Made by a program: the position numbers and the translations under genes
The notes under the pieces: model-generated
What the model was told of the DNA's origin: nothing
What the model saw: the letters and a program-made list of their open reading frames with translations, nothing else
The model's database searches: none
DNA from: an uncultured Clostridia bacterium
Lineage (GTDB): Bacteria > Bacillota > Clostridia > Christensenellales > Borkfalkiaceae
DNA length: 19,183 nt
NCBI GenBank assembly: GCA_947174955.1
Contig: CAMWKX010000004.1
Location: forward strand, 1 to 19,183
Reading direction: 5' to 3'
Shown here: positions 1 through 7,498 of the stretch, one piece after another
Numbering within the stretch: the first letter of the stretch is position 1
How the letters are laid out: each line of letters begins with the position of its first letter

Positions 1-19
1 AAAGTTGATATTACTTTGC

Positions 20-2563
20 TTAATACCTTTTTTTACCGCTATTCACGTCAAATAGTACATTCAAGTTTAATTTTACCGCGTTTTCCCTTTCATACTTCAA
101 AATTCGCGCAGCCTGTTCCCTTTCATTTTCGGGAGCGTCTAAAACAAGTTCATCGTGTACTTGAAGAATAAGTTTTGTCTTTAATCCTTTTTCTTTTAAA
201 GCTTTATGGATATTTACCATAGCAATTTTAATTATGTCCGCGCTCGAACCCTGCAACGGCATATTCATTGCCGCGCGTTCACCGAACTGGCGCATATTGT
301 AATTGCCCGAATTGATCTCCTTAATATAACGTTTTCTGCCCGTCAGCGTTGCAACGTAGCCGTTTTTACGCGCAAATTCAACGTTAGATTCCATATATTC
401 TTTGACCGCGCTGTAATGCTCGAAATACTTTTCAATATATTCCTTTGCAGTTTTCACACCGACGCCGATATTTTTTGAAAGTCCGAACTCGCTTATGCCG
501 TAAATAATGCCGAAATTGACAGCCTTAGCCGCTCTGCGCATTTTGGCGGTAACATCGCTTAAATGCACGCCGAAGACTTGTGACGCGGTGACAGCGTGCA
601 CGTCCTCGTCGTTATTATATGCTTCAACAAGCTCTTTGCAGCCTGAAAAATGCGCTAAAAGTCTGAGTTCAATCTGCGAATAGTCCGCGTCGATAAACAC
701 GTTTCCTTCGCGAGGAACGAACACTTTGCGTATTTCTCTGCCTTCTTCCTCACGTATGGGGATATTTTGCAGGTTTGGATTAGCGCTCGACAGTCTTCCC
801 GTCGTCGTTAACGTGTTATTGTAGGTAGTATGAATGAGCTTCGTTTTTTTATCAATGAGCGGTTTCAGTCCTTCGGCATACGTGGAATACAGTTTCTGAT
901 ACATACGGTATTCCAGAATAAGTCTTACCGCCTCACTTTCGTCGGCAAGCGTTTCCAGAATTTCCGCGCTTGTCGAATACTTTCCTGATTTATTCTTTTT
1001 ACCAGCCTTTAAACCGAGTTTATTGAACAACACTTCGCCTAGCTGTGACGGGGAATTTATATTAAAATAGCAGTCGCAAAGCTCGTAAATTCTGTCCCGC
1101 AAATCGTTTATTTTTGACGAATAAGCTTCGCCGATCTTATCAAGCTGAACCGTATCAACCTTTACGCCCGTCGCCTCCATATCGTACAATACTTCAATTA
1201 ACGGCTTTTCAATATCAGTATAGAGTTGCTCAATCCCGTCGTTTTTAAGCGTTTCAAGATATTCTTTATAGATTATGCTGAAAACAAACGCAGAGTATTT
1301 GTAATCATAGCCCTTGGAAACGCACAGCTCCTGCGCGCTTTTGCTCTCGTTAAAATAGTCGCACAGATAGTGCATTAACGAAATATCGTCCACGTCGCAT
1401 CTGACAGTAACGCCGTTACCGTCAACCGAGTGCAAAAACTGCTTGTAATCGTACACGACAATCTTATTTTCAGCGTTTTCCAAGACAAGTTTCAGACATT
1501 CTATAAACTGACTGAAAGTGAAATTACAGAATAAATCGTCCGCACCAAACGCAACCTCGTAAAGATTTCCTTCAACAAAAACACTTGCGCTTTGCTTTTT
1601 CACGTCAATATAAAATGTGCCCTTAATTCCACAGATTTTTTTAAACTCTTCGTAAGTTTCAACCGTAACCGCTTGCGGATAACTTATCTCTGTATCCGAA
1701 ACATTGCCGTCGTCGAATTTTACGGTAGATAAAAGACTTTTAAACTCGAACGTCTTAAACAGCTCCTTGACTTCAGCTGAATACGATTTCGGCGTTTTGC
1801 ACTTATCCAGCGACAAATCAATCTCGCAGTCGCGCTTTATAGTTGCAAGCGTGTACGACATATACGCGCTGTCTTTGCCGTCTGCAAGCTTTTTTCTGAG
1901 CGAAGGCGACGATATCCCGTCTATATTTTCATAAATTCCGTCCAAAGTTGCAAACTCACCCAAAAGCTTGCGCGCAGAGGTTTCACCGATACCTGCAACA
2001 CCCGGAATATTATCCGACTTATCGCCCATAAGCGCCTTCAAATCAACTATGGCTGCGGGTTTAAGTCCGATTTCACTTTCGAAATTATCAATTGACAGTT
2101 TGAGCAAATCGCTAACACCGCGCTTTGTGTAATAGACGTCCGTCTTTTCGTCGACCAGCTGAAATGAATCCCTGTCACCCGTATAGATGTAGCTGTGCAC
2201 GTTAAATTTCTTTGAAAGCGTGCCGATTAAATCGTCCGCCTCGACGCCTTCCTGCTCGCACATTGCAATATTCATAGCCGAAAGAAGCGATTTAAGCGGC
2301 TTAACCTGCGATGCAAGCTCTTCGGGCATAGGCGAACGCGTCGCCTTATATCCTGCGTACATTTTATGCCTGAACGTAGGCGCTTTCAAATCGAACGTAA
2401 CAACAAAATATTCGGGCTTTACGTCCGAAATAATTTTTAACGCAAGCTTAACAAAGCCGAAAATGGCGTTTGTCGGCTGACCGGACGACGTGCTGAATAC
2501 CGGTGTTGCGTAATAAGCGCGGTTTAAAAGGCTGTTGCCGTCGATTAAAACGAGTTTATCCAT
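20..2563 (-). CDS. polA: DNA polymerase I
   Basis: Repair polymerase of family A, 847 aa. It fills gaps and removes RNA primers during lagging-strand synthesis. The N-terminal 5'-3' exonuclease/flap domain (about 1-290) shows GYKATR at 71-76, EADD at 108-111, TGDRD at 128-132 and GDKSDNIPG at 180-188. The middle domain (about 300-460) should be a 3'-5' proofreading exonuclease, but its first acidic motif reads YIDVK (319-323) rather than D-x-E, so proofreading is probably lost, as in many Gram-positive Pol I proteins. The polymerase domain has motif A DADYSQIELR (625-634), motif B with K680 and FGIIYG (684-689), and motif C QVHDELV (801-807). The start ATG has only a modest AGGAAA site about 11 bases upstream. 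It diverges from tRNA-Leu. Family assignment is secure; loss of proofreading is inferred from the motif. Confidence 0.98.
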   Translation of the reverse strand: MDKLVLIDGNSLLNRAYYATPVFSTSSGQPTNAIFGFVKLALKIISDVKPEYFVVTFDLKAPTFRHKMYAGYKATRSPMPEELASQVKPLKSLLSAMNIAMCEQEGVEADDLIGTLSKKFNVHSYIYTGDRDSFQLVDEKTDVYYTKRGVSDLLKLSIDNFESEIGLKPAAIVDLKALMGDKSDNIPGVAGIGETSARKLLGEFATLDGIYENIDGISSPSLRKKLADGKDSAYMSYTLATIKRDCEIDLSLDKCKTPKSYSAEVKELFKTFEFKSLLSTVKFDDGNVSDTEISYPQAVTVETYEEFKKICGIKGTFYIDVKKQSASVFVEGNLYEVAFGADDLFCNFTFSQFIECLKLVLENAENKIVVYDYKQFLHSVDGNGVTVRCDVDDISLMHYLCDYFNESKSAQELCVSKGYDYKYSAFVFSIIYKEYLETLKNDGIEQLYTDIEKPLIEVLYDMEATGVKVDTVQLDKIGEAYSSKINDLRDRIYELCDCYFNINSPSQLGEVLFNKLGLKAGKKNKSGKYSTSAEILETLADESEAVRLILEYRMYQKLYSTYAEGLKPLIDKKTKLIHTTYNNTLTTTGRLSSANPNLQNIPIREEEGREIRKVFVPREGNVFIDADYSQIELRLLAHFSGCKELVEAYNNDEDVHAVTASQVFGVHLSDVTAKMRRAAKAVNFGIIYGISEFGLSKNIGVGVKTAKEYIEKYFEHYSAVKEYMESNVEFARKNGYVATLTGRKRYIKEINSGNYNMRQFGERAAMNMPLQGSSADIIKIAMVNIHKALKEKGLKTKLILQVHDELVLDAPENEREQAARILKYERENAVKLNLNVLFDVNSGKKRY

Positions 2564-2588
2564 AAAATAAAGTTTCCTGAAAAAAAGC

Positions 2589-2617
2589 TTGATTTTTGAA
2601 AAAAGCTATTATATAAT
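2589..2617 (+). promoter_or_regulatory. Promoter of tRNA-Leu
   Basis: TTGATT at 2589-2594 and TATAAT at 2612-2617 are separated by 17 bases. The predicted start lies about 7 bases before the mature tRNA, so the 5' leader would be very short. Confidence 0.8.
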
Positions 2618-2630
2618 ATTAAAGTAATTC

Positions 2631-2717
2631 GCCGGTGTGGTGGAATTGGCAGACGCGCGGGACTCAAAATCCCGTGGTAGTGATACCGTATCGGTTCGAC
2701 CCCGATCACCGGCACCA
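2631..2717 (+). tRNA. tRNA-Leu (anticodon CAA)
   Basis: An 87-nt class II tRNA with CCA encoded at 2715-2717. The acceptor strands GCCGGTG (2631-2637) and CACCGGC (2707-2713) pair perfectly. The anticodon loop is CTCAAAA, giving anticodon CAA, which reads the Leu codon UUG. A long variable arm lies between the anticodon and T arms, and the T loop begins with TTCGA, both as expected for tRNA-Leu. It is the only plus-strand gene in the left 17 kb and has its own promoter and a likely terminator. Confidence 0.97.
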
Positions 2718-2725
2718 CTTAAAGG

Positions 2726-2759
2726 CTATCTGACTGTCTTGTACGGTTGGGTAGTTTTT
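2726..2759 (+). terminator. Probable intrinsic terminator of tRNA-Leu
   Basis: An 11-bp stem (2726-2736 with 2744-2754, several G-U pairs, 7-base loop) is followed by TTTTT and a further T-rich stretch. It begins 9 bases after the tRNA CCA end. The G-U content makes it moderate in strength. Confidence 0.55.
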
Positions 2760-2769
2760 ATTTTGCTCT

Positions 2770-3417
2770 TTATTCCTCGGTGTTATCCGTATCCGAGACA
2801 TCAGGGTTACTATTTTCAACGCTGTTAACGCCGCTTTCTACCGCGGTAGCCTCAGCGTTTTCCTTTTGCTTAGAGAACTTAACTATCTTAATTATCTGCT
2901 TTACAATAAACGGAACGGCAATTAATGCAATTATAATAAGTATTCCGAATTTGCTTATAAAAGAAAACAATTTACCTAAACCTGCCGAGTTATAGGTACA
3001 GATTCCCAAAAGGTTTTTTTCCGTAACCTTATCTTTGTCGGGACCGGGGTTGGTAATTTTATTTGCACCCTGAGTTATTATACCTTCCTGAGTTTTCTCT
3101 ATAACTTTATGGACGATACTTTGCCCTTTAAGCTGCTTAAACCCGTCCCCGGCAATAAAAACTATATTATCCCCGACCTTGACGTCGTCGTACGAGCAGG
3201 TTTTAAAGATAATCAAATCGCCCGTCATAATTTCGGGTTCCATCGAATTGGTTTGCACGATTGCAAACGATGATCCGAAAAAGCTAACGGGCTTATTTCT
3301 TACACGGCAGTAAATCATATTGCCTATGACAAAAACCGCCATAGCAATAACGATTACGGTAAGCACCGTGCAAATTATTGAAAATATTTTTTTAAAAGGC
3401 ACCTTGACCTTAGTCAC
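2770..3417 (-). CDS. SipW-like signal peptidase I (second copy, 215 aa)
   Basis: Membrane serine protease of family S26 with the SipW/ER-type (Ser-His) active site, expected to cleave signal peptides on the outer face of the membrane. An N-terminal membrane segment lies at about 13-34. Catalytic Ser58 is in QTNSMEP, followed by TGDLIIF. His103 is in IVHKV, where bacterial LepB has Lys. A second hydrophobic segment lies at about 156-173, then a cytoplasmic acidic tail. Oddity: the usual GD of the later Asp motif reads GA (117-118, in ITQGANK), although Asp127 follows, so activity may be altered. The start is GTG at 3415-3417 with GAGGGG upstream. It overlaps the end of the DUF2357 gene by 8 bases, indicating translational coupling. 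Substrate inferred: the TasA-like proteins of this island or an operon partner. Confidence 0.88.
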   Translation of the reverse strand: MTKVKVPFKKIFSIICTVLTVIVIAMAVFVIGNMIYCRVRNKPVSFFGSSFAIVQTNSMEPEIMTGDLIIFKTCSYDDVKVGDNIVFIAGDGFKQLKGQSIVHKVIEKTQEGIITQGANKITNPGPDKDKVTEKNLLGICTYNSAGLGKLFSFISKFGILIIIALIAVPFIVKQIIKIVKFSKQKENAEATAVESGVNSVENSNPDVSDTDNTEE

Positions 3418-4864
3418 GTTTACCCCTCATCCTTTTGATTGTTGTCAGTTTTTTACGCACTATACGCTTGGGAGTTACCTTTCTCTTCTCCTCTTCAAGC
3501 TCCTTCTGAAGCTTTGTAAGCTTGGATTCCGCACGTTCCGCCATACGCTGAGCGCGCTCCAACTCCTCCCATTTCAGCTTTAAGAACAACTTACGCCTGC
3601 GCACGCGTTCCTGTTGCTCTCTTATAGCATCTCTCTTCTTTTCAACAGCGGTCGTCGGCTTATCTTCAGGCGCGCTCTCCTTTATCTGGTCTTCAATAAG
3701 CTCGTTGAACATTTCGTCGTTAATACGCGAAACAGAACGGAAGAACTTCGAAAAGTTTACGTTCAGACGGTTTTCAACCTCGAAATCGCCCTCTTTTGCC
3801 GACGCCGTCAACTCATCCTTCATCTTGCGGAAATAGTACTCGTTGATGGTTTCCTCGCCCGACTGCTGCTTAGACGAACTGAAATCGGGAGTAAATTTAT
3901 AGTTTGTGATTATCGTATACTCGTGCTCTTCAGGCTCTGAGAACTCAATATCTTTATACCTGTCACGCTTGATAATGTTGTCGGTCAGAAGCGACTGCAA
4001 GCTTAATCCCGTAACTACCGTCAAATCGTCGAAATAATCGCCGTCAACGGGCAGATTTTTGTCCTTGACCTCGACAGCGTAGCCAAGGTACGTGTAAGAC
4101 GAAATGAACAACCAAAGCTTGTAGCAGTTGTTGTAATCGACGTTCTTCATAAGCAGGTTGGTCTTCTGAATGGGCGGACGCACCGGCTTGGCTTTGCTCA
4201 GCTTTTTCACAAAGTCCGTCGACTGAATGACGCGCAGTCTGCGCCTTATCGTTCCGATACGGTTGAACAAATCTTCGTTTCTCTTTGCGCTTACTTCATT
4301 TACTGGCGGTTCTTCAACCTGCAGATTTAAGTTGCACTTGAATTTGCTTTTGCCGTAATTGAACTCCGACTCCACACAAACGTTGGTCTGTTCAAAATTA
4401 CGCATTTTGCCTTCCAGCTCTTTGAAACGGCGCTCGACGAAAAGTATCAAACGATTGATAAGCGCACAAATAAAACGGTTTTCGTAGATTGCGATATCCT
4501 CGTCCATCTCGAAAGTCAGAAGCTTTTTCGGCGTTACTTCTCCATCGTCATCGATATTCTGCACGAACTGCGAGTGAGTCGTCAGGTGCATTACAGTCTT
4601 GGAATTCGTGCGGCGAACCTTGGCAACGTCTAAAATAAGCTCATTCGAAGCAATGAACTTACGCGGGTTGCGCACGATCGCCTCGATAGAATGCAGCGCG
4701 CCTTCGATAGTCAAAATCCAGTCGTCGTCAAGCATAACGGCTTGCGAAACAACGTTATGCAAAACCTTGTTTTCGCCGCCGCGGAGAGCAGCAAAAAAGC
4801 GCGCATAGCTTTCGCTTTCGCCGTTAATTTTAGCAATAAAATCGTGCAGAAAATTTTTATCCAT
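3410..4864 (-). CDS. DUF2357/McrC-like partner of the McrB-like ATPase
   Basis: A 484-aa protein that resembles the DUF2357 region of McrC-type proteins. The recognisable stretch is DEDIAIYENR at 121-130 followed by a hydrophobic helix, plus a later KTNLLMKNVDY segment (234-244), both typical of the family as I know it. McrC proteins normally carry a C-terminal PD-(D/E)xK nuclease. Here I see TPDF (325-328) but no following E-x-K, so nuclease activity is doubtful. The C-terminus (about 404-465) is a highly charged predicted coiled coil ending in a Lys/Arg-rich tail, which may bind nucleic acid or an acidic partner. AAGGTGGG precedes the ATG. It follows the AAA+ gene by 60 bases and overlaps the second signal peptidase gene. 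Pairing with a McrB-like ATPase supports the family call; its role at the membrane is inferred. Confidence 0.72.
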   Translation of the reverse strand: MDKNFLHDFIAKINGESESYARFFAALRGGENKVLHNVVSQAVMLDDDWILTIEGALHSIEAIVRNPRKFIASNELILDVAKVRRTNSKTVMHLTTHSQFVQNIDDDGEVTPKKLLTFEMDEDIAIYENRFICALINRLILFVERRFKELEGKMRNFEQTNVCVESEFNYGKSKFKCNLNLQVEEPPVNEVSAKRNEDLFNRIGTIRRRLRVIQSTDFVKKLSKAKPVRPPIQKTNLLMKNVDYNNCYKLWLFISSYTYLGYAVEVKDKNLPVDGDYFDDLTVVTGLSLQSLLTDNIIKRDRYKDIEFSEPEEHEYTIITNYKFTPDFSSSKQQSGEETINEYYFRKMKDELTASAKEGDFEVENRLNVNFSKFFRSVSRINDEMFNELIEDQIKESAPEDKPTTAVEKKRDAIREQQERVRRRKLFLKLKWEELERAQRMAERAESKLTKLQKELEEEKRKVTPKRIVRKKLTTIKRMRGKRD

Positions 4865-4883
4865 ATCCCACCTTAAAAATATA

Positions 4884-4903
4884 GCCTAACCCATTGGTTA
4901 GGC
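4884..4903 (-). other. Intercistronic stem-loop between the McrB-like and McrC-like genes
   Basis: A perfect 8-bp stem (4884-4891 with 4896-4903) and 4-base loop fill most of the 60-bp gap. On the minus strand it is followed by TATATTTTT and then the ribosome binding site of the next gene. It could be a leaky terminator or attenuator lowering McrC-like expression, or an mRNA processing or stability element. Confidence 0.5.
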
Positions 4904-4924
4904 CTTTTAAGTAAACTGAACAGA

Positions 4925-6463
4925 TTACGACATCTTGAGTAATTCGTTGACAAATTCAATGCTGTACGGCATATTTTCATTGCCGAATTTCTCATTGAAG
5001 AACCCAATCAGCTCGTTTAACTCCTTGTGCAGGAACGGCAGATTGAGTGCCTTGAACTTACGCAAAATCTTTGAAGTGATAACAAAGTCGACGCCGCCGA
5101 GCTCGGTACCGCCGCACGCCATATATGCGGGCACGAACAGTTTGAGCTGCTTCATAATACGGTTACCGAAGCTGATTTTAAACTTTTCGCGGATAAACGC
5201 GTCAAATTCCTTGATAAGCGCGAACGTTTCGTCGGAAATCTTAATATTGTTATGCGCCTTTTCAAACAAGCTGTCGAGGTAGCTGTACGAGCAGTTATAG
5301 CTTTCGGTAAGCGGCGCATCAAAGTAGTCCGCCTTGTTGTTGAGTTCGAGCGTAACCGCACGGTCGTAAACCTTGTCGGTAATGGTGAACGTCGAGTCGT
5401 CGTTGTTCGCGGTACCGATAAACCAAATATTCTGCGGCACGAGGAATTTGCCGTAAACGACGTTCTTGGGGTCATCTTCGCGCGGCGCGGCGATAAGGTC
5501 AATTTTCCATTCCGCCACGTCAGGCATTTCCATTATTGACAGGAAGTCTGCAAAGTAATACTCGATACGCGCAAGGTTCATTTCGTCGAGAACCATAAAG
5601 TTGGGGTCTTCGCGCAGCGAAACTTCATACAAGTTCGCAAGGAAATCGGTTTCGTTAAACTTCTTAGTGAACTCGTTGAAATAACCGATAAGGTCGGCTC
5701 TGTCACGCCAGGAAGGCTGAACGGAAATAATAGAAGTGCCGTTATTGAAGAACTTACCCATTGCATAGGGAAGCGACGTTTTACCGGTACCGGATATACC
5801 TTCCAAAATTATGACCTTGGAGGTTGCCATACCCGCAAAGAAAACGCGAATTGTTTCTTCGGTGTAATAAAGTTTTAACTGCGAAGCCGCAAAGTTTGTA
5901 AACCTTGTTACAATCTGCGGCAAAGAGAGCATATCGTCGTCGGTCATATACACGACGTTGGGATTGCGCTCGTACTTCTCGTCGAGATTGACAAGCTTTG
6001 TAAAGCGGTTGTTCGAGGTGTCCTTTTCACCCTCTTCCGTAGCTGCAACTTCCGAAGGCTTATCACCGCCTTCCATACTACCGCCCTGACCGAGCTTAAG
6101 CGCGAAAATCTTGCTCTTTTCCTTTACGAGCTGGTCGGCCTGTTCTTTGAGCCTTGCAATCTCTTCCATCAACCTGTCTTTTTCTACTTCCTTTGCGCGG
6201 AAGAAAATGTATCTGCGCACAAGCTGGAACAGACGGTACAAAATAAAGAATATCAAAGCAATGTTCGCAGCCGAAACGATTATAAGGCAAATCCAGCCCC
6301 ACACGTCGAAGTTGCTAACGTTAGCACCCAAATTCAGGCAATAGTCAATTGCATCCTCTATAAACAGCTTATAAAATATATAGAAGAATGTTTTTATGAA
6401 ATACCATAGATTTTGCAACCACGCCCACAAAAAGTTGACGTAGTATTCAGCAAATTCTGCCAT
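4925..6463 (-). CDS. Membrane-anchored McrB-like AAA+ ATPase
   Basis: A 512-aa AAA+ protein of the McrB/AAA_5 type. The N-terminus is aromatic and hydrophobic (8-34), with a clear membrane segment at about 55-79, then a charged coiled coil at about 88-118 and a flexible acidic linker. The ATPase core has Walker A GISGTGKTS (222-230), Walker B MVLDEMNLARIEYYF (290-304) with Asp293 and Glu294, sensor 1 GTANNDD (350-356), and a TDKVYDRA stretch (362-369) where McrB has its signature arginine. The LDEMNLAR..YYF..FLS pattern is characteristic of McrB. Known McrB proteins bind GTP and drive DNA cleavage with McrC, and lack a membrane anchor. This one follows a signal peptidase gene by 40 bp and precedes a DUF2357 gene. 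Nucleotide preference cannot be read from the sequence. Family confident; function at the membrane inferred. Confidence 0.85.
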   Translation of the reverse strand: MAEFAEYYVNFLWAWLQNLWYFIKTFFYIFYKLFIEDAIDYCLNLGANVSNFDVWGWICLIIVSAANIALIFFILYRLFQLVRRYIFFRAKEVEKDRLMEEIARLKEQADQLVKEKSKIFALKLGQGGSMEGGDKPSEVAATEEGEKDTSNNRFTKLVNLDEKYERNPNVVYMTDDDMLSLPQIVTRFTNFAASQLKLYYTEETIRVFFAGMATSKVIILEGISGTGKTSLPYAMGKFFNNGTSIISVQPSWRDRADLIGYFNEFTKKFNETDFLANLYEVSLREDPNFMVLDEMNLARIEYYFADFLSIMEMPDVAEWKIDLIAAPREDDPKNVVYGKFLVPQNIWFIGTANNDDSTFTITDKVYDRAVTLELNNKADYFDAPLTESYNCSYSYLDSLFEKAHNNIKISDETFALIKEFDAFIREKFKISFGNRIMKQLKLFVPAYMACGGTELGGVDFVITSKILRKFKALNLPFLHKELNELIGFFNEKFGNENMPYSIEFVNELLKMS

Positions 6464-6503
6464 AATTTTATACCCTTATCATATTCCCTAACGGAATTTA
6501 CCG

Positions 6504-7316
6504 TTACTCTTCTTTTTTGCCTTCGTCTTCTTTTACTTCTTCGGAAGAAGCTTCTTCTGTCGGCGGCTCGGGTTCCGCTACGCTCTCTGGCGCGGCGGGC
6601 GGCGCTGCTGCCGCGGAATTAGCCTGCATTTCGGCAAGCAGTTCCTGACGGATACGCTCGCGTTCGTCAAGCTGAGCCTGCGCCTCGGCAACCGTCTGCA
6701 CCTTCTTTTCCTTTCTGATAACTAATACGAGGTTCACAGCGCAGTAAACAACTATCAAAAGTGTGGGCAATACAACGCACACAAAGAAGCCTGTGGACGT
6801 GGTCATAAACAGGAATACTTTACCTATGCCACCCGATTTACTTTTAAATACACCGATAACTTCGGAAGGAAGAACGGTTTCTGTCGAGCTTGCAGGGTTA
6901 TTGTCACCGTGCGTAGTGTAAGAAGTCGGATTCCCCTCTTCGCCGTTAACTGCAATTATACGGTGGGTATTTATAACCACTTTACCGTTAACTATAGTCT
7001 TATCTTTGAAAGAAATTACGTCGCCGACCTTCAAATTCTTTGCTTCGTTTCCCGAAATGGTTTTAATCTTAATCATATCGCCCTTCGAAAAATTATCAGA
7101 CTTATCGCCGACCATTGAATTTGATTGAACGGCAAGATAAGCCGTACCGAAGATTTCGGTATACTCACCGTACCCCTTCTTCTTGGACGAAATCGTACAT
7201 ATTGCAAGAAAGAGCGCGAATGCGAGAACTACCGCAACCACTACGTCTACTACTATATTAATAATTCTTTTTGCCTTGGGTGACAAGTTCAATTTTTCTG
7301 ATAATTTAAAATTCAT
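6504..7316 (-). CDS. SipW-like signal peptidase I (first copy, 270 aa)
   Basis: S26-family signal peptidase of SipW/ER type. A membrane segment lies at about 19-43. Catalytic Ser67 is in QSNSM, His118 is in NTHRI, and the Asp motif is intact as HGDNNP (Asp138). A second membrane segment (about 172-200) is followed by a long tail: a charged helix (about 203-228) and then an Ala/Pro/Glu-rich acidic C-terminus. That tail is unusual for the family and could dock a cytoplasmic partner such as the AAA+ protein. It is first gene of the four-gene operon. The ATG has no good ribosome binding site, and the nearest G-rich stretch is inside a hairpin (see the leader). It lies directly downstream of the TasA-like genes, whose B. 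subtilis counterparts are matured by SipW, so those are the likely substrates. Confidence 0.92.
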   Translation of the reverse strand: MNFKLSEKLNLSPKAKRIINIVVDVVVAVVLAFALFLAICTISSKKKGYGEYTEIFGTAYLAVQSNSMVGDKSDNFSKGDMIKIKTISGNEAKNLKVGDVISFKDKTIVNGKVVINTHRIIAVNGEEGNPTSYTTHGDNNPASSTETVLPSEVIGVFKSKSGGIGKVFLFMTTSTGFFVCVVLPTLLIVVYCAVNLVLVIRKEKKVQTVAEAQAQLDERERIRQELLAEMQANSAAAAPPAAPESVAEPEPPTEEASSEEVKEDEGKKEE

Positions 7317-7327
7317 ATGTTTTACCG

Positions 7328-7347
7328 AAAGGGGAAAACACCCCTTT
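7328..7347 (-). promoter_or_regulatory. 5' leader hairpin of the signal peptidase / McrBC-like operon
   Basis: A 7-bp stem (7328-7334 with 7341-7347, 6-base loop) ends 11 bases before the start codon. Its 5' arm holds the only AAGGGG-like sequence in the leader, about 22 bases from the ATG, too far to act normally. The structure may control translation, or the gene may be translated weakly. Confidence 0.45.
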
Positions 7348-7362
7348 TTAAGTTACGTTTAT

Positions 7363-7390
7363 ACTATACCTTATTTATTTTACCATACAA
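7363..7390 (-). promoter_or_regulatory. Promoter of the signal peptidase / McrBC-like operon
   Basis: On the minus strand TTGTAT (7385-7390) and TATAGT (7363-7368) are 16 bases apart. The predicted start is near 7356, about 40 bases before the ATG. It sits downstream of the terminator at 7437-7469, so this operon is probably transcribed independently of the TasA-like genes. Confidence 0.55.
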
Positions 7391-7436
7391 TTTTAATTAA
7401 AGCAATACCAACTTGAATATTTTTCGTTAAAATAAT

Positions 7437-7469
7437 AAAAAAATTACCGACGGGTGCCCCCGTCGGTAA
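7437..7469 (-). terminator. Intrinsic terminator of the TasA-like operon
   Basis: A perfect 11-bp stem (7444-7454 with 7459-7469, 4-base loop) is followed by seven T residues on the minus strand. It lies 30 bases after the TasA-like stop codon. Confidence 0.92.
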
Positions 7470-7498
7470 AATAATTTGTTATGTAAATTTAATTACGA

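Noticed and set aside
2637..2828. Small plus-strand open frame over tRNA-Leu
   Set aside because: Begins inside the tRNA; artefact of reading a structural RNA.
2770..7316. Classical McrBC type IV restriction system
   Set aside because: The ATPase is membrane-anchored, no nuclease motif is seen in the partner, no DNA-recognition domain is visible, and the operon includes signal peptidases. It cannot be fully excluded without structural comparison.
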